DNA of 32,531 bases from contig NZ_JABUBU010000029.1 in NCBI RefSeq assembly GCF_019834675.1, positions 1 through 32,531 on the forward strand, read 5' to 3'. The stretch is from Rhodococcoides corynebacterioides. GTDB taxonomy: Bacteria; Actinomycetota; Actinomycetes; Mycobacteriales; Mycobacteriaceae. The notes under the pieces are model-generated. The model searched no databases and was not told where the DNA came from. It saw only the letters and a list, made by a program, of their open reading frames with translations. Of this stretch, positions 10,544-18,646 are shown one piece after another; position 1 is the first letter of the stretch, and the number at the start of each line of letters is the position of its first letter. Both the position numbers and the translations under genes were made by a program.

Positions 10544-12175
10544 TCAGACCAGCCAGGCGGCGGAGTCGCCCGGCAGCATGCCGTCGACGACGGGGGCGGA
10601 GGCCAGCAGGACGGTGCCCGGCGGCAGGGGAACCGGGTCGGACGTGGTGTTCAGGGCACAGACCAGGCCCCCGCGCCGCCGGAAGGCCAGGCATCCGGGC
10701 GGACTGCCGTACCAATCGAGTCCGGCGTGGGCGAATTCCGGTCTCGTGGAGCGCAGTTCGAGCGCGGTGCGGTGGAAATTGAGCATCGAGTCGGGGTCCT
10801 CGAGCTGCGCCTCCACGGTCAGCGTGGCCCACTCCGCAGGCATCGGCAGCCAGGGGTCGCCGGTGCCGAAGCCGAACGGCGGGACCTCGCCCTCCCAGGG
10901 GATCGGCACGCGGCAGCCGTCCCGCCCCTTCTCGGTGCCGCCCGAGCGGAACCACGCCGGGTCCTGCCGGGCGTCGTCCGGGACGTCGGCGCTGGGGAGG
11001 CCGAGTTCGGCGCCGTTGTAGAGGAACACCACGCCCGGGAGCGCGAGCGTCACCAGCGCCATCGCGCGGGCCCGGCGGGTTCCGAGGTCGCCGCCGCCGT
11101 AGCGCGTGACCTCGCGGTCGATGTCGTGGTTCGACAGGGTCCAGGTGGGCACCCCGGGCGCGGTCTCGGTTCCGGCGCGTGCCACCGCGTCGAGCGAGTT
11201 GTCGACGGCGTCCTTGATCTCGTCGGCGTCGAACGCGGCTTCGGCGAGTCGGAAGTTGAAGCCGAGGGTGAGCTCGTCGGGGCGGAGGTAGCGGGCGAAG
11301 CGCTCGTTGTCGCGCACCCAGACCTCGCCGACCGTCATGGCGTCGTACTCGTCGACGACCCGGCGGATGGCCCGGTGGATCTCGTGCACGCCGTCCTGGT
11401 CGAACCGCGGGTCGCCGTCCGCGTTGCGCATCAGCTCGTTGGTGGTGAGGTCCATGTCCGACAGCTCGGCCGGCTTGGCCATGCCGTGCGCGACGTCGAT
11501 ACGGAATCCGTCGACCCCGCGGTCGAGCCAGAATCGCAGGGTGGCCTCGAGGTCGGCGCGAACCTCGTCGTTGTGCCAGTTCAGGTCCGGTTGTTCCGGC
11601 GCGAAGATGTGCAGATACCACTGACCGGGTGTGCCGTCCGCCTCGGTGACGCGGTGCCACGCCGGACCGCCGAAGATGCTGGGCCAGTTGTTCGGCGGCT
11701 CGGAGCCGTCCCCACGACCGTCACGGAAGATGTACCGATCGCGCTCGGGGCTCCCGGGTCCGGCCTCCAGAGCGGCCCGGAACCACGGGTGCTCGTCGCT
11801 GGTGTGATTCGGCACCAGATCCATCGTCACCTTGATGCCGCGCGCGTGCGCGTCGGTGATCAGCCCGTCCATGTCGTCGAGCGTGCCGAACAGCGGATCG
11901 ATGTCGCGGGGATCCGAGACGTCGTACCCGTGGTCGACCATCGGCGACCGCATCACCGGACTGATCCACAGCGCGTCGACACCCAGCAGTTCCAGGTAGC
12001 CCAGCTTTTCGCGAACGCCGACGAGGTCGCCCACGCCGTCGTCGTTCGAGTCCGCGAACGAGCGCGGATAGATCTGATAGAAGACCGCGTCGGACCACCA
12101 GGGTGTTCCGGCGTCCTCGCCGTCGCCGCGGCGGGCGGCGATCCGTCTGCTGGCGCGCGTACTCACAGCAGTCAT
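10544..12175 (-). CDS. aglA: GH13 alpha-glucosidase
   Basis: A 543-residue cytoplasmic glycoside hydrolase of family 13, likely cleaving terminal alpha-glucosidic bonds of maltose-type or isomaltose-type sugars. The (beta/alpha)8 barrel is complete: YQIYPRSFADSNDDGVGDL at the N-terminus, DLVPNHTSDEHPWF (119 onward), nucleophile D227 in GFRIDVAHG, acid/base E284 in TVGEVWV, and transition-state stabiliser D351 in LSNHDIDRE. A short C-terminal beta domain follows. The first 23 residues are basic and lie outside the fold. The start at 12175 has no close ribosome site (GGAGG is about 25 bases away); the GTG three codons on is an alternative. It sits next to glbO, as aglA does in M. tuberculosis (Rv2471). 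Confidence 0.93.
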   Translation of the reverse strand: MTAVSTRASRRIAARRGDGEDAGTPWWSDAVFYQIYPRSFADSNDDGVGDLVGVREKLGYLELLGVDALWISPVMRSPMVDHGYDVSDPRDIDPLFGTLDDMDGLITDAHARGIKVTMDLVPNHTSDEHPWFRAALEAGPGSPERDRYIFRDGRGDGSEPPNNWPSIFGGPAWHRVTEADGTPGQWYLHIFAPEQPDLNWHNDEVRADLEATLRFWLDRGVDGFRIDVAHGMAKPAELSDMDLTTNELMRNADGDPRFDQDGVHEIHRAIRRVVDEYDAMTVGEVWVRDNERFARYLRPDELTLGFNFRLAEAAFDADEIKDAVDNSLDAVARAGTETAPGVPTWTLSNHDIDREVTRYGGGDLGTRRARAMALVTLALPGVVFLYNGAELGLPSADVPDDARQDPAWFRSGGTEKGRDGCRVPIPWEGEVPPFGFGTGDPWLPMPAEWATLTVEAQLEDPDSMLNFHRTALELRSTRPEFAHAGLDWYGSPPGCLAFRRRGGLVCALNTTSDPVPLPPGTVLLASAPVVDGMLPGDSAAWLV

Positions 12176-12242
12176 AGTGCCAGTGCGCAGGGCGACCTCC
12201 GCCCGGCGCGGGGTCTTCCAGGGTTACTGAGGAGTTCACGGT

Positions 12243-12277
12243 CGACCGATTGCAACCATCGGTCGGTTTCGTAGGGT
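12243..12277 (+). promoter_or_regulatory. Cupin-gene promoter overlapped by an operator-like dyad
   Basis: The perfect inverted repeat cgaccgat/atcggtcg (12243-12250 and 12258-12265, 7-base spacer) encloses TTGCAA (12250-12255), a fair -35. A -10 TAGGGT lies 16 bases downstream at 12272-12277. A protein on the dyad would cover the -35, so repression is likely. It could also act on the divergent alpha-glucosidase. Spacing and symmetry suit a TetR-type dimer, but the regulator is not in the window. Confidence 0.5.
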
Positions 12278-12317
12278 ATTTTCAGGGCGATCGTCAAGCC
12301 ACAGTAAAGGACTGCAC

Positions 12318-12755
12318 ATGACCACTCCCGTTTTCGAGGCCGTCCGCCTCGACGACGTCGAGCTCGCTCCCGCCCCCATCGATCCCACCTGGATCGTGGA
12401 GGGCACCCCCGTCGCGCGGAGCGGGCAGTGGTCCTGCAGCCCCGACACCACCACGTCCACCTGGGTGTGGGACTGCACCGCCGGAACGTTCGACTGGTAC
12501 TTCGAACAGGACGAGACCATCCACGTGATCGAGGGCGAGGTGATCGTCACCTCCGCCGGTCAGCCGCCGCGCACCCTGCGGGCGGGCGACGCCGCGCTGT
12601 TCCACGCCGACACGTGGGCCCGGTGGCACGTGCCGCACTACGTGCGCAAGCACGCCATCCTCCGCCCGCACATCCCGCGTCCGATCTGGTTCGCCATGCG
12701 CGTCGCCCGCAAGCTGCGCGGCGCGGGTGCCCGGACCGGCGGCTTCACGGGCTAG
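12318..12755 (+). CDS. Cupin-domain protein (DUF861 type)
   Basis: A 145-residue single-domain cupin resembling the DUF861/EutQ-like group. The beta-barrel core runs from about residue 45 to 110: WVWDCTAGTFDWYFEQDETIHVIEGEVIV then RAGDAALFHADTWARWHV. Glu and His residues in the first motif (E62, H66) and a His in the second could bind a metal, though the set differs from the classic HxHx(3-4)E...H. Many relatives are enzymes or sugar-binding proteins; no substrate can be given. The start has aaagga 7 bases upstream. It diverges from the alpha-glucosidase across 142 bases holding an operator-like dyad and meets glbO tail to tail 20 bases downstream. Confidence 0.8.
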   Translation: MTTPVFEAVRLDDVELAPAPIDPTWIVEGTPVARSGQWSCSPDTTTSTWVWDCTAGTFDWYFEQDETIHVIEGEVIVTSAGQPPRTLRAGDAALFHADTWARWHVPHYVRKHAILRPHIPRPIWFAMRVARKLRGAGARTGGFTG

Positions 12756-12775
12756 GCGCGCGGCGGCCGGGTCGG

Positions 12776-13204
12776 TCAGATCGGGGAGTTGACCATCGAC
12801 TGGGCCGCCATCTCGATGTAGTCGACGAACTGCCGTCGGTGCTCGTCGTCCATCGTGGCCGAGTCGATGGACGCGAGTGCCGTGTGCATGGCACGCAGCC
12901 ACGCGTCGCGCTCGAACGGGCCGATGACGAACGGACTGTGCCGCATCCGCAGACGCGGGTGGCCGCGCTCGTCGGAGTAGGTACGCGGGCCACCCCAGTA
13001 CTGCTCGAGGAACATCCGCATGCGCCGCTCGGCCGGTCCCAGATCTTCCTCCGGGTAGAGGCGCCGCAGGATCTCGTCGCGCTCGACCTCCTCGTAGAAC
13101 CGGGCGGTCAACGCGCGAAAGGTCTCCGCGCCACCGACGGCGTCGTAGAAGGTGCTCGCGGGCTGCGTCGGCTTCGTCGGGGGAGCGTCGCCGCGTGATG
13201 TCAT
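12776..13204 (-). CDS. glbO: Group II truncated haemoglobin GlbO
   Basis: A 142-residue truncated haemoglobin (trHbO), a cytoplasmic haem protein that binds O2 tightly and is linked to peroxide chemistry, NO defence and delivery of O2 to respiration. The diagnostic residues are present: distal Y37 (B10) and Y50 (CD1), proximal haem ligand H89 in RHSPF, and W102 (G8) in RDAWLRAM. The core aligns from TFYDAVGGAETF (18 onward), with a 17-residue Pro/Thr-rich N-terminal extension. The start lies 10 bases after the mscS stop with gagga upstream, so it is the second gene of an mscS-glbO operon. It corresponds to Rv2470. Confidence 0.95.
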   Translation of the reverse strand: MTSRGDAPPTKPTQPASTFYDAVGGAETFRALTARFYEEVERDEILRRLYPEEDLGPAERRMRMFLEQYWGGPRTYSDERGHPRLRMRHSPFVIGPFERDAWLRAMHTALASIDSATMDDEHRRQFVDYIEMAAQSMVNSPI

Positions 13205-13214
13205 CGGGGGGTCC

Positions 13215-14138
13215 TCACGTGGTCACGGGGGTGGTGGTGGCACCGAAGGGGCGCCCGTTGGGATACGGCGCGGCGATCCCGGCGTCGTCGAACGCCTCCA
13301 GTATCCGCCGGTGGAGACGGCGCTGCACCGCCCACTGCCGGCCGGGTCGGACCTTCACCGTCAGCCGCAGGGTCACCGTGTCGGAGGTGACCGCGTCCAC
13401 CCCGAGCATCTGCGGGGACTCGAGGATGTCGTCGTCGAAGTCGCCGTGCTCGATGGCCTCGGTGGCGGTCTTCTCCGCGACCTCGCACGCCGTGTCGATG
13501 TTGGCGGTGTGCGCCACGGGGAGGTCGAGGACGGCGACGGCGTGACCCTGGCTCATGTTGCCCACGCGCAGCACCTCGCCGTTGCGGACGTACCAGAGGG
13601 TGCCCGAGATGTCGCGCACGGTGGTGACGCGCAGCCCCACGGTCTCCACCGTGCCGGTGGCTTCGCCGAGGTCGACGATGTCGCCGACGCCGTACTGGTC
13701 CTCGAGCAGCATGAAGATGCCGGAGAGGAAGTCGCGCACCAGGTTCTGCGCGCCGAAGCCGAGTGCCACGCCGACGATGCCGGCCGAAGCGATGAACGGG
13801 GCGACGTTCACGCCGACGATGGAGAGCGCGGACAGCACGAACCAGATCAGGATGGTGACGGAGACCCCGGACTTCAGGACCGAGCCGATGGTGCGGGCAC
13901 GCTGGGCACGACGCTCGTGGACGATGTCGGCCTGCAACTTGGACGTCGTCCGTTCGCGCAGCGGCTTGAGCAACGCGGGTTTGCGTCCGTCGCCGGGGCG
14001 GCGGAGCGTCACCCGGTCGATGGCCCGGTGCAGCACGAACCGGAGCACCAACGCCAACGCGAGATAGCCCACGATCTGGAGCGGACGGTCGACCAGCCAG
14101 TCACGGCCGGTCTCGGACAGCGCAAGAGTCGAGAACAC
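13215..14138 (-). CDS. MscS-family mechanosensitive channel
   Basis: A 307-residue small-conductance mechanosensitive channel that releases solutes when the membrane is stretched. Helices run at about 20-36, 89-108 and 111-135; the last is the Gly/Ala-rich pore helix (SAGIVGVALGFGAQNLVRDF). The MscS beta domain follows (FMLLEDQYGVGDIVDLGEATGTVE, from about 142) and an alpha/beta C-terminal domain ends near 290. A charged linker (45-85) lies between helices 1 and 2, so the protein has one helix fewer in front than some YggB types. The GTG start sits 7 bases after a TAGACT -10, with no ribosome site, consistent with a leaderless transcript. It is followed closely by glbO. Confidence 0.92.
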   Translation of the reverse strand: MFSTLALSETGRDWLVDRPLQIVGYLALALVLRFVLHRAIDRVTLRRPGDGRKPALLKPLRERTTSKLQADIVHERRAQRARTIGSVLKSGVSVTILIWFVLSALSIVGVNVAPFIASAGIVGVALGFGAQNLVRDFLSGIFMLLEDQYGVGDIVDLGEATGTVETVGLRVTTVRDISGTLWYVRNGEVLRVGNMSQGHAVAVLDLPVAHTANIDTACEVAEKTATEAIEHGDFDDDILESPQMLGVDAVTSDTVTLRLTVKVRPGRQWAVQRRLHRRILEAFDDAGIAAPYPNGRPFGATTTPVTT

Positions 14139-14145
14139 GGCGAAG

Positions 14146-14151
14146 AGTCTA
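14146..14151 (-). promoter_or_regulatory. Putative -10 of leaderless mscS-glbO transcript
   Basis: On the minus strand TAGACT ends 7 bases before the mscS GTG (14138). No -35 or ribosome site is evident. The remaining 200 or so bases up to the HNH gene hold only a short repeat tccac-tgtt-gtgga (14243-14256). Confidence 0.45.
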
Positions 14152-14369
14152 CGGATCGACCCCGACCCCGGGGCCCCGAGAATTCACCCGACCGACGCGC
14201 CGCGGCCCCCCGAAACGCCGTGCGTCCTGCATCGATCCGTGATCCACTGTTGTGGACGTCACGTGTGTCGGCGTCGGCCGCACTCCGGCGGCGCGAGCCG
14301 ACCGACGCGCGAGCGAGCAGACCTCACCCCGGGACGCCCGCCGCGCGTGTGGTGCGTACTGGAGGTGGC

Positions 14370-15068
14370 ATGACGAAGCATCGGCCCACGGCCCTCGCCG
14401 GACATCGACAAACCCCGCCCACCGACGCGCGGTCCTCGCCGTCCGCGCCGTGGGGGGCGCACACCAGTTCCGGTCACCGCGCGTTGCGCTCGGTCACCGC
14501 CGACCCGGACCACCGGGACGATCTGCCCGCCGGGGACGACTCCGTCCCGGCCTGGCTCTCCCGACGCGTTCTTCTGCTGAACGCCACCTACGAACCGCTG
14601 ACCGCGCTGCCGATGCGCCGCGCCGTCGTTCTTCTCGTGTGCGAGAAGGCCACCGTCGTGCACGACGACGACCAGGGCCCGCTGGTCCGGTCCGTCGACC
14701 TGGCCCTGCAGGTGCCGTCCGTCATCCGGCTGCGGACCTACGTCCGGGTGCCCTACCGGGCACGCATTCCGATGACGCGCTCGGCGCTCATGCATCGGGA
14801 CCGCTTCCGATGCGCCTACTGCGGCGGCAAGGCCGAGACCATCGACCACGTGGTGCCGCGCAGTCGAGGCGGCGGCCATTCGTGGGAGAACTGCGTGGCC
14901 TGCTGCGCGCCGTGCAACCACCGCAAAGCGGACAAACTGCTCTCCGAGCTGGGGTGGACGTTGCGCGCGGCGCTCACCCCGCCGACGGGTCCGCACTGGC
15001 GGCTGCTGGCCGGCATCAAGGAGCTCGACCCGACGTGGTTGCCGTACCTCGGCGAAGGTGCTGCCTGA
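14370..15068 (+). CDS. HNH endonuclease-fold protein
   Basis: A 232-residue protein with a C-terminal HNH nuclease domain. The zinc-stabilised motif is intact: C148 and C151 (CAYC), D159-H160 (IDHVVPRSRGG), N174 (SWENCV), and C179/C182 with H184 (CAPCNHRKADK), so metal-dependent DNA cleavage is chemically possible. The first 60 residues are low-complexity; the middle (65-135, LLNATYEPLTALPMRRAVVLL) is a conserved region found in the actinobacterial family to which Rv2469c belongs. The ATG has ggagg 4 bases upstream, which fixes the start despite a long open frame before it. The cellular role is unknown. It is not next to a phage, intein or restriction gene, so a housekeeping repair role is more likely than a mobile element. 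Confidence 0.9.
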   Translation: MTKHRPTALAGHRQTPPTDARSSPSAPWGAHTSSGHRALRSVTADPDHRDDLPAGDDSVPAWLSRRVLLLNATYEPLTALPMRRAVVLLVCEKATVVHDDDQGPLVRSVDLALQVPSVIRLRTYVRVPYRARIPMTRSALMHRDRFRCAYCGGKAETIDHVVPRSRGGGHSWENCVACCAPCNHRKADKLLSELGWTLRAALTPPTGPHWRLLAGIKELDPTWLPYLGEGAA

Positions 15069-15092
15069 TCGGACGCGGCGGGGGGCGTCCAC

Positions 15093-15098
15093 TAGGCT
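15093..15098 (+). promoter_or_regulatory. Putative -10 of leaderless ctaJ transcript
   Basis: TAGGCT ends 7 bases before GTG 15106 and no ribosome site is visible. A small 6-bp hairpin (ggacgc/gcgtcc, 15071-15090) just upstream may end HNH transcription. Confidence 0.4.
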
Positions 15099-15105
15099 GA
15101 GCGGC

Positions 15106-15381
15106 GTGAGCATCCTCGAAACCACGGTGATCTTCGGACTGATCCCGCTCGCCATCTTCCTCGCGTTGTTCGTCTTCGCGAAGATCACGTCCCGCGCACC
15201 GGCCCCGCGTCCGGCTCCCTACCGCTTGGGGCAGACCTGGACGCACGCACCGGTGCTGTGGACGGCGACGGACGAGGTCACGCCGTACACACATCAAGCG
15301 GGTGCTGCGCACTCGGGACACGCCGAGCTCACCGCGGGCTCGCAGGCACTGATCGGAGGCCGGGCAAGTGGCAAGTGGTGA
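15106..15381 (+). CDS. ctaJ: Probable cytochrome aa3 oxidase accessory subunit CtaJ
   Basis: A 91-residue protein with one N-terminal membrane helix (about 5-27, TTVIFGLIPLAIFLALFVFA) and a short polar domain with Pro-rich and aromatic stretches (APYRLGQTWTHAPVLWTA), ending in GGRASGKW. The gene lies between the HNH and DUF5130 genes. In M. smegmatis that position holds the small gene I recall as MSMEG_4693, found as subunit CtaJ in the cryo-EM structure of the III2-IV2 respiratory supercomplex. The helix-then-WxxAPVxWTA layout fits. The GTG start is chosen from the leaderless -10; an upstream in-frame start overlaps the HNH gene. It overlaps the next gene by 14 bases. Identity rests on synteny and layout, not on an alignment. 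Confidence 0.65.
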   Translation: MSILETTVIFGLIPLAIFLALFVFAKITSRAPAPRPAPYRLGQTWTHAPVLWTATDEVTPYTHQAGAAHSGHAELTAGSQALIGGRASGKW

Positions 15382-15850
15382 ACTCGCGCATCGTGCGGTG
15401 AACGAGGAGGACCTGCCCGTCGGCCACGTCGTCACGGCCAGCGGTCGCGTGTCCGGCGTGCACCAGGTGGGCACGCCCAACCCCGACCTGTCGCCCTTCG
15501 CGGCCGACGAGTTGATCCAGCTCGACGAGACGCTCATCGAGGCGACGCGTCGCACCGGTATCCGTTTCAGCATCGTCGTCGGCGACCTCGGCGCGGATCC
15601 CGCCGTGGGTGCGGAGCAGGCGTTGGCCGCGGCCCCCGAATCCGCGTACTCCGTGCTGATCGCGGTCTCGCCGAACCAGCGCGTCATCGAGATCCGGTCC
15701 GGCCGCGGCATCGCGCACCGGGTCGACGATCGCATCGCCCAGCTCGGCGTCACCGCGGCGCTCAGCCCGTTCCGCGACGGTGACCTCATCGACGGCCTCG
15801 TCGCGGCCGTCCGGGTCATGAGCGCGGCGATCGCGAGCCCGTCCGCCTGA
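15368..15850 (+). CDS. DUF5130 / TPM-like protein, possible supercomplex association factor
   Basis: A 160-residue protein resembling the DUF5130 family, with a TPM-like alpha/beta core from about residue 40: helix LIQLDETLIEATRRTG, strand FSIVVGDLG, then YSVLIAVSPNQRVIEIRSGRGIAHRVDD. It has no signal peptide or membrane segment. GTG 15368 lies inside the end of ctaJ in another frame (14-base overlap), so the two are coupled. The gene order equals that of M. smegmatis MSMEG_4693-MSMEG_4692 as I recall it, the second being the cytoplasmic supercomplex association factor PRSAF1; Rv2468c is the tuberculosis counterpart. If right, this protein sits on the cytoplasmic face of the respiratory supercomplex. 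An enzymatic role is not indicated. Confidence 0.7.
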   Translation: MASGELAHRAVNEEDLPVGHVVTASGRVSGVHQVGTPNPDLSPFAADELIQLDETLIEATRRTGIRFSIVVGDLGADPAVGAEQALAAAPESAYSVLIAVSPNQRVIEIRSGRGIAHRVDDRIAQLGVTAALSPFRDGDLIDGLVAAVRVMSAAIASPSA

Positions 15851-15867
15851 CGCTCCCCCCGAACACC

Positions 15868-15901
15868 CGAGAGCCCGTCACCGATCGGTGACGGGCTCTC
15901 G
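15868..15901. terminator. Loopless palindromic terminator between convergent genes
   Basis: A 34-base perfect palindrome (17-bp arms, cgagagcccgtcaccga and its complement) lies 17 bases after the DUF5130 stop and 7 bases before the pepN stop. Being symmetric, it can fold in either transcript. Confidence 0.8.
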
Positions 15902-15908
15902 TGCGTCG

Positions 15909-18509
15909 TCAGGCGGAAGCGGCCGCCCGGTCGGCGGCGCGGGCGCGCAGGGAGCGGACCACACCGGCCCGGCCCTCGACGACCAGGCGCGCGAGTGCCG
16001 GGGGATGGTCGCCCGCCAGGAACGCGTCCGCCGCGGCGACGGCATCCTCCGAGATCGCCCAGGACGGGTACAGGCCCACGACGACGGTCTGCGCGACCTC
16101 GCTGGACCGGCGCGCCCACACGTCGGCGACGACGTCGAAGTACCGCTGGACGTAGGGCGCGAGCAACTCGCCCTGGCCGACGCCGGGGAACGCGCCGATG
16201 ATGGCGCGTGCGGTGATGTTGGGCAGCGAGTCGTCCTCGATCACCGAGGTCCAGGCCCGTTCCTTCACCGCGGCCTGCGGCCGGGCGGCGCGCGCGGCCG
16301 CGGCGTGCCTAGCGCCCGCCGCGGTGTTGTCGCGCTCCGCCTCCGCGTCGATCGTCGGCGTCTCGTCGCCGGTGTCGACGGCCCCGCTGCGAGCGAGCGC
16401 GGTGACGATGCGCCACCGCAGGTCGGTGTCCACCGCGAGGCCCGTCAGACCCTGCCCCGCCGCGTCGCCGTCGAGCAGCGCGCGCAGCACGTCGAGGTGC
16501 CGGTCCGCGAGCACCGACGACACGAGCGCGCCGACGTGCGCGAGCTGGTGGTCGGAGCCGGGCTCGGCGGCGCGGGCGAGCTCCAGCACCCGGTCCGCGA
16601 AATCGGGCCACCCGGTGGTCTCGGCCCAGGTCGGGTCGGCGTAGGAGCCGATGGCGGTCTGCGCCTGCAGCAGCAGTCGCTGCACCACGCCCACCTCCGT
16701 CTCGGCGTCGACGCCGCGCAGCACCAGCGCGACGAAGTCGCGCGCCGTCATCTCGGCCTGACGCGTCATCTCCCACGCCGCCGACCACGCCAGAGTGCGG
16801 GGGAGCGAGTCCGCGATGTCGCCGATCCGCGCCACCAGGGTCTCGAGGGACGCCGGGTCCAGGCGCAGCGAGCAGTAGGTGAGGTCGTCGTCGTTGACCA
16901 GGACGAGACGGCCCGCGGGGACGCCCACCAGCTCGGCCACGTCGGTCCGCTCGGCCGCGTCCAGATCGAGTTCGACGCGGTGGGTGCGGACCAGCTTGCC
17001 GGCCGCGTCGTCGTCGTACACGCCGACCGCGATGCGGTGGACGCGGCGCTCGCCCGCGCCGGGTTCCGCCGGCCCCTGCAGGACGGTGAACGCGGTGTAG
17101 GTGCCGTCGTCGCCGACGGTGAACTCCGGGGTCAGGGTGTTCAGGCCCGTGGTGCGCAGCCACTGGGCACCCCAGTCCGACAGATCGCGCCCGGACGCCG
17201 TCTCGAGGGCCGAGAGCAGATCGTCGAACGTCGCGTTGCCGTAGGCGTGGTCGCGGAAGTAGCTGCGCAGGCCGGCGAGGAAGTCCTCGAGCCCGACGTA
17301 GGCCACCAGCTGCTTGAGCACGCTGGCGCCCTTCGCGTACGTGATGCCGTCGAAGTTCACCTCCACGGCCGCGAGGTCGGGGATGTCGGCGGCGATGGGG
17401 TGCGTCGAGGGCAACTGGTCCTGCCGGTACGCCCACGACTTCTCGACGTTGGCGAACGTCGTCCACGCGCTGGTGTACTCCGTCGCCTCGGCCTGGCACA
17501 GCACCGACGCGAAGGTGGCGAAGGACTCGTTGAGCCACAGATCGTCCCACCAGCGCATGGTGACCAGGTCGCCGAACCACATGTGCGCCATCTCGTGCAG
17601 CACGGTCTCCGCGCGGCGCTCGTAGGAGTAGCGCGTCACCTTGGACCTGAAGACGTAGTCCTCGAGGAACGTGACGGCGCCCGCGTTCTCCATCGCGCCC
17701 GCGTTGAATTCCGGCACGAACAGCTGGTCGTACTTGCCGAAGGCGTACGGCGTCCCGAAGTTGTCGTGGTAGAAGCGGAACCCCTGCTTGGTCTCGGTGA
17801 AGAGGCGCTCGGCGTCCATGTGGTCGGCCAGCGACGCGCGGCAGTAGATGCCCAACGGGATGGTGCCGTGGTCGTCGCTGTAGCTGTCGGTCCACTTGGC
17901 GTACGGACCGGCGATCAGCGCGACGAGGTAGGTGCTCATCACGGGCGTCGTCTCGAAGACGTGGCGCACCCCGGCAGCGTCCCCGGCAGCCTCGGTGTCA
18001 CCGGCTGCCGCGTTGGAGATCACGGCCCAGCCCGACGGCGCGGTGACCGTCAGCGCGAACGTCGCCTTGAGGTCCGGCTGGTCGAAGCAGGCGAACATGC
18101 GCTTGGCGTCGGCCGTCTCGAACTGGCTGTAGAGGTAGACCGACCCGTCGGCGGGGTCGACGAACCGGTGCAGCCCCTCGCCGGTGTGGGAGTAGACGCA
18201 GTCGGCGACGACCGTCAGCTCGTTGGTCTCGGCGAGGTCCGGCAGGGCGATGCCGGTGGACTCGTCGTAGTCCGCGACGTCGAGGTCGGTGCCGTTGAGG
18301 GTGGCGGAGTGGATTCCGGCCGCCACGATGTCGACGAACGTCGACGCGCCCGGCGTGGCGGTGAACGACACGGTGGTGCTCGACCGGAAGGTCTTCTCGC
18401 CCGGCCCTCCCGCCGAGTCCGTGAGATCGAGGTCGATGGCGTAGTGCGACACCGAGATCAGGCCGGATCGTGTCTCTGCCTGGTCGCGGGTCAGATTGGG
18501 AGCAACCAC
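15909..18509 (-). CDS. pepN: Aminopeptidase N (M1 metallopeptidase)
   Basis: An M1-family zinc aminopeptidase that removes N-terminal residues from peptides, finishing the breakdown of peptides from proteases such as Clp. From the chosen start it has 866 residues, close to mycobacterial PepN (about 860). The exopeptidase motif GAMEN is at 271-275, the zinc site HEMAH at 305-309 with the third ligand E328 (LNESFATF), and an ERAP1-like helical C-terminal domain follows. I chose GTG 18509 because aggaagg lies 6 bases upstream and the protein then starts VVAPNLTRDQAETR, as in relatives; an in-frame ATG at 18587 would add 26 poorly ordered residues. No signal peptide is seen. It corresponds to Rv2467. 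Confidence 0.94.
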   Translation of the reverse strand: MVAPNLTRDQAETRSGLISVSHYAIDLDLTDSAGGPGEKTFRSSTTVSFTATPGASTFVDIVAAGIHSATLNGTDLDVADYDESTGIALPDLAETNELTVVADCVYSHTGEGLHRFVDPADGSVYLYSQFETADAKRMFACFDQPDLKATFALTVTAPSGWAVISNAAAGDTEAAGDAAGVRHVFETTPVMSTYLVALIAGPYAKWTDSYSDDHGTIPLGIYCRASLADHMDAERLFTETKQGFRFYHDNFGTPYAFGKYDQLFVPEFNAGAMENAGAVTFLEDYVFRSKVTRYSYERRAETVLHEMAHMWFGDLVTMRWWDDLWLNESFATFASVLCQAEATEYTSAWTTFANVEKSWAYRQDQLPSTHPIAADIPDLAAVEVNFDGITYAKGASVLKQLVAYVGLEDFLAGLRSYFRDHAYGNATFDDLLSALETASGRDLSDWGAQWLRTTGLNTLTPEFTVGDDGTYTAFTVLQGPAEPGAGERRVHRIAVGVYDDDAAGKLVRTHRVELDLDAAERTDVAELVGVPAGRLVLVNDDDLTYCSLRLDPASLETLVARIGDIADSLPRTLAWSAAWEMTRQAEMTARDFVALVLRGVDAETEVGVVQRLLLQAQTAIGSYADPTWAETTGWPDFADRVLELARAAEPGSDHQLAHVGALVSSVLADRHLDVLRALLDGDAAGQGLTGLAVDTDLRWRIVTALARSGAVDTGDETPTIDAEAERDNTAAGARHAAAARAARPQAAVKERAWTSVIEDDSLPNITARAIIGAFPGVGQGELLAPYVQRYFDVVADVWARRSSEVAQTVVVGLYPSWAISEDAVAAADAFLAGDHPPALARLVVEGRAGVVRSLRARAADRAAASA

Positions 18510-18646
18510 GTGCACCCTTCCTGGTCGTGGGCGGACGAACGCCCGAATGTGAACGGTTCTCGTGCTCTCCGCACGGGCTGGATACATCCCATCATGTCGG
18601 GTCCGTCCGATGCGGGTACAAACAGGTGTGAGCGCATCGGCGCGCA

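Noticed and set aside
13152..14369. A 406-residue N-terminal extension of the HNH protein
   Set aside because: It runs antisense through mscS and is low-complexity. A strong ribosome site fixes the start at 14370.
14370..15068. HNH gene as part of a mobile element, intein or restriction system
   Set aside because: No repeats, integrase, methylase or phage genes flank it, and its neighbours are the conserved chromosomal ones.
18510..18587. Longer pepN N-terminus from ATG 18587
   Set aside because: The ribosome site aggaagg sits 6 bases before GTG 18509, and the extension has no similarity to known PepN starts.
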